Source of the DNA: JAYTXL01 sp043742955
GTDB taxonomy: Bacteria; Verrucomicrobiota; Verrucomicrobiia; Limisphaerales; JAYTXL01
Direction of reading: 5' to 3'
Length of the DNA: 22,564 nucleotides
Assembly (NCBI GenBank): GCA_043742955.1
Contig: JAYTXL010000341.1
Coordinates: forward strand, 1-22,564
In this document: positions 6,536-14,198 of the stretch, piece after piece
Position numbering within the stretch: the first letter of the stretch is position 1
How the letters are laid out: each line of letters starts with the position of its first letter
Position numbers and translations under genes: made by a program
Notes under the pieces: generated by a model
Databases searched by the model: none
What the model saw: the letters and a program-made list of their open reading frames with translations, nothing else
Told to the model about the DNA's origin: nothing

Positions 6536-8182
6536 ATGCCTCGTCAAAATATGTGGGTCGCGCGTTTTCGCAACGGGCTTTTGCTGTTCCTGATCCTGGC
6601 CGGCACCGCCGTAGCGGTGGCCCGCCTGTGGTCGCCGCACGCCCGGCCCGAGACCAAGGCGTTCCGGCCAACCAAAGCCTTTACGAAGGATTTCAGCGAC
6701 ACGATCCGAACCATTGATGCCGCCTTCCACGACGAATGGACCCGGCAATCGTTGACGCCCACGTCCCCGGCTTCGAGTCTGACGCTGGCGCGCCGGCTGT
6801 CCCTGGGCCTGGCCGGCACCGTGCCATCGGTGCAGGAAATTCGCGCCGTGGAGGCATTGGCCGAAGCCGACCGGATGCAGGCCTGGCTGACCCACTTGTT
6901 TGAGGATCCGCGTTACAGCGATTACCTGGCGGAGCGTCTGGCCCGGGCGTATGTGGGCGTGGAGGATGGCCCCTTCCTGGTGTTTCGCCGCCGCCGGTTG
7001 GTTGATTGGCTGAGCGACGGATTGCACCAGAACCGGCCCTACGACCAGATTGCCCGCGCGCTCATCGATTCCACCGGCATCTGGACCACCCGGCCCGAGG
7101 TAAACTTTGTCACCGCCACCATTGAGCCTGAAAAAGGGCCGAATCAAGTCAAGCTGGCGGCCCGGGTTACGCGCGCTTTCCTGGGCGTGCGCATCGATTG
7201 TGTGCAATGCCATGACGGCAAGTTGGGCAGCCCCTGGAAACAGCGGGATTTCCATCAGCTGGCGGCGTTCTTTGCCCCGGCCGAAATGTCCCTGACCGGC
7301 CTGCACGATACGAATACGAAAGAGTATGATTACCGTTATTTGGGCAAACCCGCTTCGCAAAAGGTGCCGCCGGTGGTGCCGTGGAGCCCCGAACTGATGC
7401 CACCAAACGGGACAGCGCGCGAACGGCTGGCCAAATGGGTCACCGCGCCCGGCAACCACGCGTTCGCCCGGGCCATGGTCAACCGGATCTGGGCCCTCAT
7501 GTTTAACCGCCCGCTGATCGCCCCCGTGGATGACATCCCGTTGCATGGGCCATTTCCCGCCGGACTGGAAATTCTCGCGACAGATTTCACGGCCCACGGC
7601 TACGACTTGCAAAGGCTCATCCGGCTGATCGCCGCGACGCGCGTGTTCCAACTCGACAGTCGCTCGGCGGATCCCAGCCACCCAGTCACCGAAGAGGCGG
7701 ACCGGCATTGGGCTGCGTTCCCAATGGTCCGGCTGCGGCCGGAACAAGTGGCCGGCAGCGTGATCCAAGCCTCCGCCCTCACGACCATCGACGCGGAGAC
7801 CCACGTGCTTTTCCGCATCAAGCGGGCGATTGACCAGGGCAATTTTGTGAAGCGTTACGGGGATTCCGGTGAAGACGAATTCGGCAATCAAGGCGGCACC
7901 ATTCCCCAGCGGTTGTTACTCATGAATGGCGAAATCGTGAGTAACCACATCACCAAAAATCCGTTCGTCAATGCGGCCACGCGCATCGGATCACTCGCCC
8001 CCGACGACGCCATGGCGGTGGAAACGGCTTATCTCGCCGCCTTCACCCGCCGGCCCACCGCTGTGGAAACGGAATATTTCACGGCCAAACTTCGCGGCAC
8101 GAAAGGCGACCCCCGCAGTGACGCGATGGCTGACCTCTATTGGACGCTCCTGAACTCGACCGAATTCTCCTGGAACCATTGA
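6536..8182 (+). CDS. DUF1549/DUF1553 (PSD1-type) protein, membrane anchored
   Basis: This is a 548-residue protein of the family abundant in Planctomycetota and Verrucomicrobiota. An N-terminal helix (about 13-30, NGLLLFLILAGTAVAVARLW) serves as anchor or signal. DUF1549 follows (about 50-240): LARRLSLGLAGTVPSVQEI, FEDPRYSDYLAERLARAYVG, and CVQCHDGK at 222-229, the CxxCH motif common in these proteins. DUF1553 (about 290-545) shows RERLAKWVTAPGNHAFARAM, VNRIWALMFNRPL and GYDLQRLIRLIAATRVFQLD. There is no separate cytochrome (PSCyt1), PA14 or concanavalin domain, so it is a minimal member. The ATG at 6536 is chosen over a GTG at 6527 because GGAAA precedes it. The DUF1501 gene starts one base after its stop, so the pair is co-transcribed. 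The biochemical role is not established; polysaccharide breakdown is often suggested. Confidence 0.9.
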   Translation: MPRQNMWVARFRNGLLLFLILAGTAVAVARLWSPHARPETKAFRPTKAFTKDFSDTIRTIDAAFHDEWTRQSLTPTSPASSLTLARRLSLGLAGTVPSVQEIRAVEALAEADRMQAWLTHLFEDPRYSDYLAERLARAYVGVEDGPFLVFRRRRLVDWLSDGLHQNRPYDQIARALIDSTGIWTTRPEVNFVTATIEPEKGPNQVKLAARVTRAFLGVRIDCVQCHDGKLGSPWKQRDFHQLAAFFAPAEMSLTGLHDTNTKEYDYRYLGKPASQKVPPVVPWSPELMPPNGTARERLAKWVTAPGNHAFARAMVNRIWALMFNRPLIAPVDDIPLHGPFPAGLEILATDFTAHGYDLQRLIRLIAATRVFQLDSRSADPSHPVTEEADRHWAAFPMVRLRPEQVAGSVIQASALTTIDAETHVLFRIKRAIDQGNFVKRYGDSGEDEFGNQGGTIPQRLLLMNGEIVSNHITKNPFVNAATRIGSLAPDDAMAVETAYLAAFTRRPTAVETEYFTAKLRGTKGDPRSDAMADLYWTLLNSTEFSWNH

Positions 8183-8183
8183 C

Positions 8184-9488
8184 ATGAATTCTTTTCCTGA
8201 TTTCGATTATCCGTGCGGGGGCGGCGAGCATTACTCGCGTCGCACGCTCCTCAAGGCCGCCGGCCTGGCGGGTTTGACCTGGCTGACGCCGCTGGCCGAT
8301 CTGCTCGCGCAGGACGCCGAACGCGCACCCAAGGGCAAGCCGGCCCGCTCCGTCATCCTCATCTGGCTCGGAGGTGCGCCCAGTCAGTTGGAAACCTTTG
8401 ATCCGCATCCCGGTTCAAAAATCGCCGCCGGTACCGGGGCCATTAGAACCGCGCTGAAAGGCATCAGTTTCGCACCCGGAACCGAACAAATCGCCGGCGT
8501 GATGACGGACGTCTCCCTCATCCGGTCGATGGTCAGCAAGGAAGGCGATCACGAGCGGGCCACCTATAATATCAAGACCGGCTACCGCCCGAATCCCACC
8601 GTGGTTCATCCGGCCATCGGGGCGATCCTGTGCCATGAACTGCCGGAAGCCAAAATTGAAATTCCCACACACGTTTCGATTCTCCCGGGTCAATGGCCGG
8701 CCCGGGGCGGCTATTTTGGCGCGGAATACGACGCGTTCCAAATTGACGACCCCAACAAACCCGTTCCCGACGTGATTACCCAGATCCCGCCGGCCCGACA
8801 AGACCAGCGTCTGGAGAATCTCGCCGTGGTGGAGCGCACTTTTGCCCGTGGCCGGCGCCCAGACCTGGACCAACGCAAGACGCTGCACCAACTCACGATC
8901 ACCAAGGCGCGCCGAATGATGACCTCGGCCCAGTTGAAAGCATTCGACGTCAGCCAGGCCCCGGCCAGCGCGCGGGCGGCCTACGGCGACACTTCGTTCG
9001 GGCGGGGTTGCCTTGCAGCGGTGCGCTTGATTGAGTCGGGGGTCCGCTGTGTGGAAGTGACGCTGAACGGTTGGGACACGCACACGAACAATCACGAGGG
9101 CCAGGCCAAACAGGTGAAAATTCTCGACCCGGCCTTCGCCGCGCTCATTCGCGACCTCAAGCAACGCGGACTTCTGGAACACACCATCGTCCTGTGCGGC
9201 GGTGAGTTTGGCCGCACCCCCAAGGTCAACCCGCTGGGGGGACGCGACCACTGGCCCGATGGTTTCAGCATGCTGGTTGCGGGGGGGGGATTTGCCGGGG
9301 GCCGGGTCATCGGGGCCACCGATCCCACCGGCGAAAAGGAAAAGCCAGACCACCCGGTCCGCGTCGAAGATTTGCATGCCACCGTGCAACACCTGATGGG
9401 CATTGATCCAGCCAAGGAAATCATGACTCCGGTCGGTCGTCCAATCGCGCTCAGCGAGGGACGGATTCTGAGTGAACTACAGGCTTGA
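8184..9488 (+). CDS. DUF1501 family protein with Tat-type signal
   Basis: This is a 434-residue DUF1501 protein, related to the alkaline phosphatase/sulfatase fold, normally paired with DUF1549/DUF1553 proteins. A twin-arginine-like signal is visible (YSRRTLLKAAGLAGLTWL, 17-34), so it is probably exported folded. Core motifs include SVILIWLGGAPSQLETFDPH (56-75), NGWDTHTNNH (about 295-304), VLCGGEFGRTPKVN (about 336-349), GGRDHW (352-357) and VEDLHATVQHLMGID near the end. Length is typical. The ATG starts one base after the upstream stop, indicating translational coupling. An intrinsic terminator at 9562-9592 closes the unit. The family match is strong; the substrate is unknown. Confidence 0.92.
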   Translation: MNSFPDFDYPCGGGEHYSRRTLLKAAGLAGLTWLTPLADLLAQDAERAPKGKPARSVILIWLGGAPSQLETFDPHPGSKIAAGTGAIRTALKGISFAPGTEQIAGVMTDVSLIRSMVSKEGDHERATYNIKTGYRPNPTVVHPAIGAILCHELPEAKIEIPTHVSILPGQWPARGGYFGAEYDAFQIDDPNKPVPDVITQIPPARQDQRLENLAVVERTFARGRRPDLDQRKTLHQLTITKARRMMTSAQLKAFDVSQAPASARAAYGDTSFGRGCLAAVRLIESGVRCVEVTLNGWDTHTNNHEGQAKQVKILDPAFAALIRDLKQRGLLEHTIVLCGGEFGRTPKVNPLGGRDHWPDGFSMLVAGGGFAGGRVIGATDPTGEKEKPDHPVRVEDLHATVQHLMGIDPAKEIMTPVGRPIALSEGRILSELQA

Positions 9489-9561
9489 GCCAGTCGGCCG
9501 GAGGCGGATCGACGGCACCGTGAATTGCCACGAGCTCAGGCCATCAGAATGCCGGAGGGAT

Positions 9562-9592
9562 GGGGGATCGGCCATTGGCACCCCCTTTTTTT
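9562..9592 (+). terminator. Intrinsic terminator after the DUF1501 gene
   Basis: GGGGG (9562-9566) pairs with CCCCC (9581-9585), with an inner GCC/GGC pairing around ATT (9571-9579), followed at once by seven T residues (9586-9592). It lies 74 bases after the DUF1501 stop on the plus strand and should separate that operon from the CvpA-like gene. Confidence 0.65.
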
Positions 9593-9642
9593 GCTGCCCT
9601 TTTTTGCGTGCTTTCGCGATTCGGCTTGATTAGGTTTCGGTG

Positions 9643-10944
9643 ATGATCATCTGGCTGCTCACTATTTTCCTGCTCGGCTTCTGGGCCTGGATCGGCAAAA
9701 CGAGCGGCGCCATCCGCATGTCGATCTCGCTGCTCGGCCTGCTCCTCGGGGCCCTGCTCGCCTTTCCACTGGGTAAGCTGATGAAATCACTGGCGCTCTC
9801 GGCCGGACTGACCCATCCCCTCCTGCAATGGATCGTGCCACCCCTGGTGGTCTTTGTTCTGTTCCTCGTAATTTTTGGCGTTATCTCGCAGTTGGTCCAC
9901 CGCAAAATTGAAGTCCATTTCAAATACAAAGAGGCGGATGACGTGCATATGTTTTGGGAACGCATGAACGGACGCCTGGGCGCGTGTGTCGGGTTGCTCA
10001 CCGGCGCGGTGTATTCGATCCTGCTCGGACTGGTGGTTTATGTGGCGGGCTATTGGACCACCCAACTGGCGTCGCCGAACGAGAATCCCTTTGGCCTGAA
10101 ATTCTTAAACTCCGCCCACGAGGGACTACGCCCATCGGGCATGGAAAAAATTGCCGCCGCCCTCGATAAGATGCCCGCGATCTGGTACGACGTGGCGGAT
10201 GTGCTGGGTTTGATCTACCAAAACCCCGAAGCGCGCAGCCGACTGGCGGATTATCCCATCTCCCTCGCTTTGGTTGAGCAGCCGGTGTTCCAACAAATTG
10301 CCAACGACACGGAACTCGCCAATCTCGTCAAGAACCAGGGGAACATCGCCGAATTCATCCAACACCCCAAGGTGCAAAGCGTCATCACGAACACCACCCA
10401 TCTGAAACAACTCGAGCAGATCGATCTCAAAGATCTCAGCAATTACGTGGCCACTGGCCGCTCGCCAAAATTTGACGATGAAAAAATTCTCGGACGCTGG
10501 CAGCTCTATGCGCCCGCAACCGTCACGCAATTGAAGAAAAAGAATCCGAACCTCACCATTGCCCAGCTGAATTTCATCAAGCGGACCCTAAAAGAAAAAA
10601 TGTCGGATGTGGTTTTTCTCGCGTTGGCCGACAACCAGGTTTTGTTGAAGGGGTCTGCGGGCAATCTCGATCAGGTCGCGCTGATCATGTCGGGCCGCGT
10701 GCAACCCCCAGCACCCAAAGGCGGTGGCCCGCCCGGGGGCCCGCCGGCGGCGGGAACAGCCGCGTCGGGCAGCGGAAGTGTGATCGTCCAAGGTATTTGG
10801 AAACGGGATGGGGCCAAATATCAAGTCACCTTCAACGGCACTCAAAATGAAGAGGTCACCATTCTGCAAGGCGAGAACCAGGCGCTCGTGGGGCTGGTCA
10901 CCACGTTTTTCGGCGGAGCGCTGGTCTTTTTGAAAGCGGACTAG
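9643..10944 (+). CDS. CvpA-family membrane protein with extra C-terminal domain
   Basis: This is a 433-residue protein. The N-terminal 150 residues have about four hydrophobic helices (MIIWLLTIFLLGFWAWIGKT, ISLLGLLLGALLAFPLG, WIVPPLVVFVLFLVIFGVIS, LGACVGLLTGAVYSILLGLV) with the layout of CvpA (colicin V production) proteins. A soluble helical region (about 160-345) follows, then a Gly/Pro/Ala-rich linker (about 354-378, PAPKGGGPPGGPPAAGTAAS) and a beta-rich C-terminus (SVIVQGIWKRDGAKYQVTFN onward). Known CvpA proteins are about 160-200 residues, so more than half of this one is an addition. The start is the ATG at 9643, with AGG eight bases upstream; a GTG one codon earlier is equivalent. It stands alone, convergent with the next gene. 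The CvpA call rests on topology. Confidence 0.65.
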   Translation: MIIWLLTIFLLGFWAWIGKTSGAIRMSISLLGLLLGALLAFPLGKLMKSLALSAGLTHPLLQWIVPPLVVFVLFLVIFGVISQLVHRKIEVHFKYKEADDVHMFWERMNGRLGACVGLLTGAVYSILLGLVVYVAGYWTTQLASPNENPFGLKFLNSAHEGLRPSGMEKIAAALDKMPAIWYDVADVLGLIYQNPEARSRLADYPISLALVEQPVFQQIANDTELANLVKNQGNIAEFIQHPKVQSVITNTTHLKQLEQIDLKDLSNYVATGRSPKFDDEKILGRWQLYAPATVTQLKKKNPNLTIAQLNFIKRTLKEKMSDVVFLALADNQVLLKGSAGNLDQVALIMSGRVQPPAPKGGGPPGGPPAAGTAASGSGSVIVQGIWKRDGAKYQVTFNGTQNEEVTILQGENQALVGLVTTFFGGALVFLKAD

Positions 10945-10983
10945 CAGGGCCCACCCGGGAAGGCTCAAACGGCTGGCGGTCGG

Positions 10984-11457
10984 CTATTTCGGGTTGCTTT
11001 TGAAGTCCACGCGCTCGGTTTTCAACTCCCCCGGATACAGCAGGAAGTTGGGTGGTACCGGACCATGGGGGGCATTCGTGCCGGGCTCATTGCCGACGAA
11101 CGGATGGCCGGCGAATTCCGCGGGCGCGCTTTGCAGCGCCGGAGAGGTCACCAGAGAGGCTCCGTTGCCGACGGGCGGGTTGGCATTGTCCAGGCCTAAA
11201 TTCGACGCCGAGTAAACCGCGAACAGCGTCAGGCCACCCACGGCCAGGCCATAGGCGCAGGCCAGGATCGGCTTTGCGTCGAAGGCCCCCTGCAAACGGT
11301 GCCACCAGGAAGCCGGTTGGGCTGTTTCCGCCGCCTCGATACGGGCGCAAATTTTGGCGGAGAAATCATTGAAATAGCCGGGCGGCGGTGTTTCATGTCG
11401 CTTCAAGGCCAGAAGTTTCTGCAACGGTTCAAAATTATCTTCCGGGGCGGGGTTCAT
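10984..11457 (-). CDS. Single-helix membrane protein, probable anti-sigma factor
   Basis: This is a 157-residue protein with a cytosolic part (1-62), one transmembrane helix (about 63-84, PILACAYGLAVGGLTLFAVY) and a Pro/Asn-rich outer part ending in PPNFLLYPGELKTERV. Its ATG lies one base after the stop of an ECF sigma gene, implying translational coupling, the classic sigma/anti-sigma arrangement. No HxxxCxxC zinc motif is present. Its cytosolic segment (PPPGYFNDFSAKICARIEAA, then WWHRL) parallels the PAPATLLPRVMAAIRAQ and WWQQSW segments of the small membrane protein at 3094-3534. The anti-sigma role is inferred from position and topology. Confidence 0.65.
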   Translation of the reverse strand: MNPAPEDNFEPLQKLLALKRHETPPPGYFNDFSAKICARIEAAETAQPASWWHRLQGAFDAKPILACAYGLAVGGLTLFAVYSASNLGLDNANPPVGNGASLVTSPALQSAPAEFAGHPFVGNEPGTNAPHGPVPPNFLLYPGELKTERVDFKSNPK

Positions 11458-11458
11458 A

Positions 11459-12094
11459 TCACTTCAAGTAGTCACTCAGATAAGCCTGCAATTGTTGGCG
11501 CGCGTAATACAGTCGCGACCGCACTGTGCCGACGTTGCAATCCATGATCTTGCTGATTTCTTCATGGGACAGGTCTTGAATGTCATGCAAAGTCACCACA
11601 AGTCGATGATCTTCCGACAGCTTCTGCATGGCGGCGTTCAATTTTTCTTGCAGCTCGGCCAGGTTAAGATCCCGCCGGGGGGTCTTGTCGGAAACCAGCG
11701 CCACTAAATCCGGGTCGTGTTCGGCTTGAAAATCAAGATCGTTGAGGCTCATGTGACCCCGGTTCTTCCGCTGCTTGAGGAAGTTGATGGTCTTGTTCAC
11801 CGCAATCCGGTAAACCCAGGTGAAGAAACTCGAGTTGCCCTTGAAGGACTTGAGCGCCTGGTAGGCTTTGATGAAACTTTCCTGCGCCAAATCGTTCGCG
11901 TCCTCGTGGTTGGACGTCATCTGATAGAGCGTCGCGTAGATTCGCTCCTGATAACGCCGCACGAGTTCGTCGTAGGCGGACAAGTCCCCCTCTTGGGCGC
12001 GCTTAACCAGCACCCGTTCCTCGATCGGGTCGTTCACCAGCGGTTTCCCCGTCACCGGGGTGGCCGGCAGATTCGCGGCGGCAGTCTCACTCAT
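11459..12094 (-). CDS. ECF sigma factor, RpoE/SigW-like
   Basis: A 211-residue ECF sigma factor. Region 2 spans about 40-112 (AYDELVRRYQERIYATLYQM, then NHEDANDLAQESFIKAYQAL, FFTWVYRIAVNKTINFLKQR). Region 4 spans about 150-205 (MQKLSEDHRLVVTLHDIQDL, then SHEEISKIMDCNVGTVRSRL). The 2.1-2.2 region matches the RpoE/SigW group closely. A 35-residue N-terminal extension (TAAANLPATPVTGKPLVNDP) precedes region 2. The ATG at 12094-12092 is preferred over longer frames because upstream sequence overlaps the polyprenyl synthase gene and reads as low-complexity noise. It lies 11 bases after that gene and is coupled to the downstream anti-sigma candidate. It is probably an envelope-stress regulator; targets are unknown. 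Confidence 0.94.
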   Translation of the reverse strand: MSETAAANLPATPVTGKPLVNDPIEERVLVKRAQEGDLSAYDELVRRYQERIYATLYQMTSNHEDANDLAQESFIKAYQALKSFKGNSSFFTWVYRIAVNKTINFLKQRKNRGHMSLNDLDFQAEHDPDLVALVSDKTPRRDLNLAELQEKLNAAMQKLSEDHRLVVTLHDIQDLSHEEISKIMDCNVGTVRSRLYYARQQLQAYLSDYLK

Positions 12095-12105
12095 AACGAG
12101 CGTAC

Positions 12106-13158
12106 TCAGGCAGGAACCCCTAACGCATCCGTTTGTTGCGCCAGGAATTCCGTCAAACCGATCAACGCGGATCGGTTGGCCGAGGCCGGAAGCAGCTCCA
12201 ACGCGGCGCGCGCGGCCTGGATGTATTGATGGATCGCCGCTCGCGATTCCGGCAGGGCGTCGTACTGATCCAGCAGTTCCAAAATGCGCAGGTGATAATG
12301 CGGACGCCACTGTTGGATAAATTCCCGCAAGCGCGCCTGGTCGGCGGCGACGGCCCGCTCCAGCACCACCAGCACCGGCAACGTCAGCTTGCCGCTGGCG
12401 AGATCAGTGCCGAGTGATTTGCCCGCCGAGGCCTCCGAGCCAAACAAATCCACGCAATCATCATAGATTTGATAGGCCGTGCCCAACGCCATGCCGAATT
12501 CTCGCATCGCCGCCTGCTCCCGCTCCGCCGCACCGCTGATCCGCGCGCCCAACTCGCACGAGAGCGCGAATAACTCCGCGGTTTTCATCGCCAGCACTTT
12601 GAAGTATTCCGCGCGCGTGAATTGAAAATTAAGGCGTCGATGCGTCTGCAAGATTTCACCGGAGCAAACCGTGTTGGTGGCGGCGGCGACCGCCCGGCAA
12701 ATGTCCGGCGTCGGAAAACCGGCCGCCAGTTTCAACGCGTGCGCGAACAGGCAGTCCCCGACCAACACCGAAATTCCGTTGCCCCAGTTCGCCGCCAAGG
12801 TCGGGCGACGGCGGCGGATCTCCGCCTCGTCCATCACGTCATCGTGCACCAGCGTTGCCAGGTGAACCATCTCGATGATCACGGCGACCGTCACGTGCGC
12901 ATCGTTGAGCTTGCCCGTGGCACCCGCGCTGAGCGCCACGAGGGCGGGACGCATTTGTTTGCCTTGATTGGTCAGCGCGTATTGGGTGTAGGCGGATATT
13001 TCCGGGTCGAAGGCCTGCACCTGTTCCCCCAAACGCACGGCCACCGCGGCCAGAAATGGCTGGGCCGGCTCCACGATCTGTCGCCAAGCGGAACGGGAAC
13101 CCGCCGGAGGCACAATCGCAATCGGGACTTCCACCATTTTGGTCTGGGCAACGAACAT
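12106..13158 (-). CDS. Long-chain trans-polyprenyl diphosphate synthase
   Basis: Adds isopentenyl diphosphate units to an allylic primer to make the side chain of a respiratory quinone. The 350 residues carry GKQMRPALV (67-75), the first Asp-rich motif DDVMD (106-110), the second DDCVD (233-237) and GKSLGTDLASGKLTLPVL. The residue five before the first motif is alanine (Ala101), the small residue that in this family permits long products (C35-C50), so an octaprenyl/heptaprenyl-type synthase is likelier than a geranyl or farnesyl synthase. The ATG at 13158 is used; an ATG seven codons later is also possible. Downstream, 11 bases away, is an ECF sigma factor. The exact chain length cannot be read from sequence. 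Confidence 0.93.
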   Translation of the reverse strand: MFVAQTKMVEVPIAIVPPAGSRSAWRQIVEPAQPFLAAVAVRLGEQVQAFDPEISAYTQYALTNQGKQMRPALVALSAGATGKLNDAHVTVAVIIEMVHLATLVHDDVMDEAEIRRRRPTLAANWGNGISVLVGDCLFAHALKLAAGFPTPDICRAVAAATNTVCSGEILQTHRRLNFQFTRAEYFKVLAMKTAELFALSCELGARISGAAEREQAAMREFGMALGTAYQIYDDCVDLFGSEASAGKSLGTDLASGKLTLPVLVVLERAVAADQARLREFIQQWRPHYHLRILELLDQYDALPESRAAIHQYIQAARAALELLPASANRSALIGLTEFLAQQTDALGVPA

Positions 13159-13321
13159 CGCCCGACAATCTAGGCCGGGGGCAAATCCAAGTCAAACCTA
13201 AGAGCCGGTTGGAAATCTCCGCCGGGCCCTGTTTTGGGGGAGAAATCTGGCTGGCAAGGCGCGACGGAGGAGAATATCCCCGGTGGGGCTTCGACTGAGG
13301 CGCAACAAAGCCAGCCGGCCA

Positions 13322-14074
13322 TCAGCCGCGTTCCTGCTCCAATTCCGCCAGCACTTCGGGATCCCGCACATCCACCCAGCGCCCTTGAATCTCCAGTCCG
13401 GCCAGCCGGTGACCCGCCGCCACCAACGCGCTGATGGCGTCCGTCAGCTCGTACTCACCCCGCGCAGATTTTTGCAGCCCGGCAGTGAAGTCGAACACCA
13501 CCGGACGAAAAATATAGATGCCGGCATTATACCAGACGGGCTGGCCGGGCTGGAGCCAACCCTCGACGCGGAGTTGTTCCAGCTGGGCCGCGTTGGGCTT
13601 CTCAATCAGCCGTCGCAGACAGAATTGTGCATCAAAAAAATTCAACCCGCCCTGGGTCACGTCCTGCCCTTGCGTCACCGTCAGCAACCCGGAGAAATTG
13701 CCTTCGCGAAAACGCCGCACCATATCTGGATAGGTCTCCGGCTTCACCAGAATGTCCCCGTAGGTCAGGAGAAAGTCGTCCAGGCCCACGAATGCCTTGG
13801 CCAACTCCGGGGCCTTGCCCGTGCCATCCTGAACGAGTTGCCGCACGTAAGAAAGGCGCGCACCCCATTTCGCACCATCACCAAAATAGCCTTCGACCAC
13901 TTCCGCCCGCCAGCCGGTGATGATGCAAATCTCCCGGATGCCCGCGCCCAGCAGGCCGCTGATGATGTGTTCCAAGATCGGCTTGCCGTGGACGCGCAAC
14001 ATCGGCTTGGGAAGCTCGTTGGTGAGCTCCCGCATGCGGGTGCCTTTGCCGGCCGCGAGGATGACAGCTTTCAT
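13322..14074 (-). CDS. Sugar-1-phosphate nucleotidyltransferase
   Basis: A 250-residue GT-A-like nucleotidyltransferase that activates a sugar-1-phosphate with an NTP to give an NDP-sugar. It begins with the signature MKAVILAAGKGTRM (1-14) and LPKPMLRVHGKPIL (21-34, Lys23), followed by GTGKAPELAKAF (85-95) and the metal-binding LLTYGDILV (102-110, Asp107). Near the end is GRWVDVRDPEVLAELE. Length fits the single-domain group (glucose-1-phosphate cytidylyl-/thymidylyltransferase or MurNAc-1-P uridylyltransferase type) with no LbH acyltransferase tail. The precise sugar and nucleotide cannot be told. It follows apgM with a 124-base gap that holds an inverted-repeat element. The start ATG at 14074 is unambiguous. 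Confidence 0.9.
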   Translation of the reverse strand: MKAVILAAGKGTRMRELTNELPKPMLRVHGKPILEHIISGLLGAGIREICIITGWRAEVVEGYFGDGAKWGARLSYVRQLVQDGTGKAPELAKAFVGLDDFLLTYGDILVKPETYPDMVRRFREGNFSGLLTVTQGQDVTQGGLNFFDAQFCLRRLIEKPNAAQLEQLRVEGWLQPGQPVWYNAGIYIFRPVVFDFTAGLQKSARGEYELTDAISALVAAGHRLAGLEIQGRWVDVRDPEVLAELEQERG

Positions 14075-14080
14075 GGTTGA

Positions 14081-14190
14081 ACCGCCCAGACGCCAAGTTT
14101 AGGTAAAAACCACTTGTTTAATGCCTGCTTCGAGTTTTTTGTCCGGTTCCCTCATTTCGGTTTCCTGGGCGCTCTGGGCGTCTGGGCGGT
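14081..14190. repeat. 110-base element bounded by perfect 14-base inverted repeats
   Basis: ACCGCCCAGACGCC at 14081-14094 is matched exactly by its reverse complement GGCGTCTGGGCGGT at 14177-14190. The 82-base interior has CCTGGGCGCTCTGGGCGTC, further copies of the CGCCCAGA motif when read on the minus strand, and an AT-richer centre. It fills the gap between apgM and the nucleotidyltransferase gene (both minus strand). It may be a MITE-like or REP-type repeat, or a long stem-loop in the transcript. No transposase is nearby. Confidence 0.45.
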
Positions 14191-14198
14191 GGTTTTGC

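Noticed and set aside
6521..7891. A 456-codon open frame on the minus strand
   Set aside because: It is antisense to the DUF1549 domain gene and its composition (Gly, His, Arg, Gln) is that of a shadow frame in GC-rich DNA.
8415..9392. A 325-codon minus-strand frame
   Set aside because: It is antisense to the DUF1501 gene and shows no recognisable motif.
13283..14080. A 265-codon plus-strand frame
   Set aside because: It is antisense to the nucleotidyltransferase gene, whose minus-strand product shows the full GxGTRM signature.
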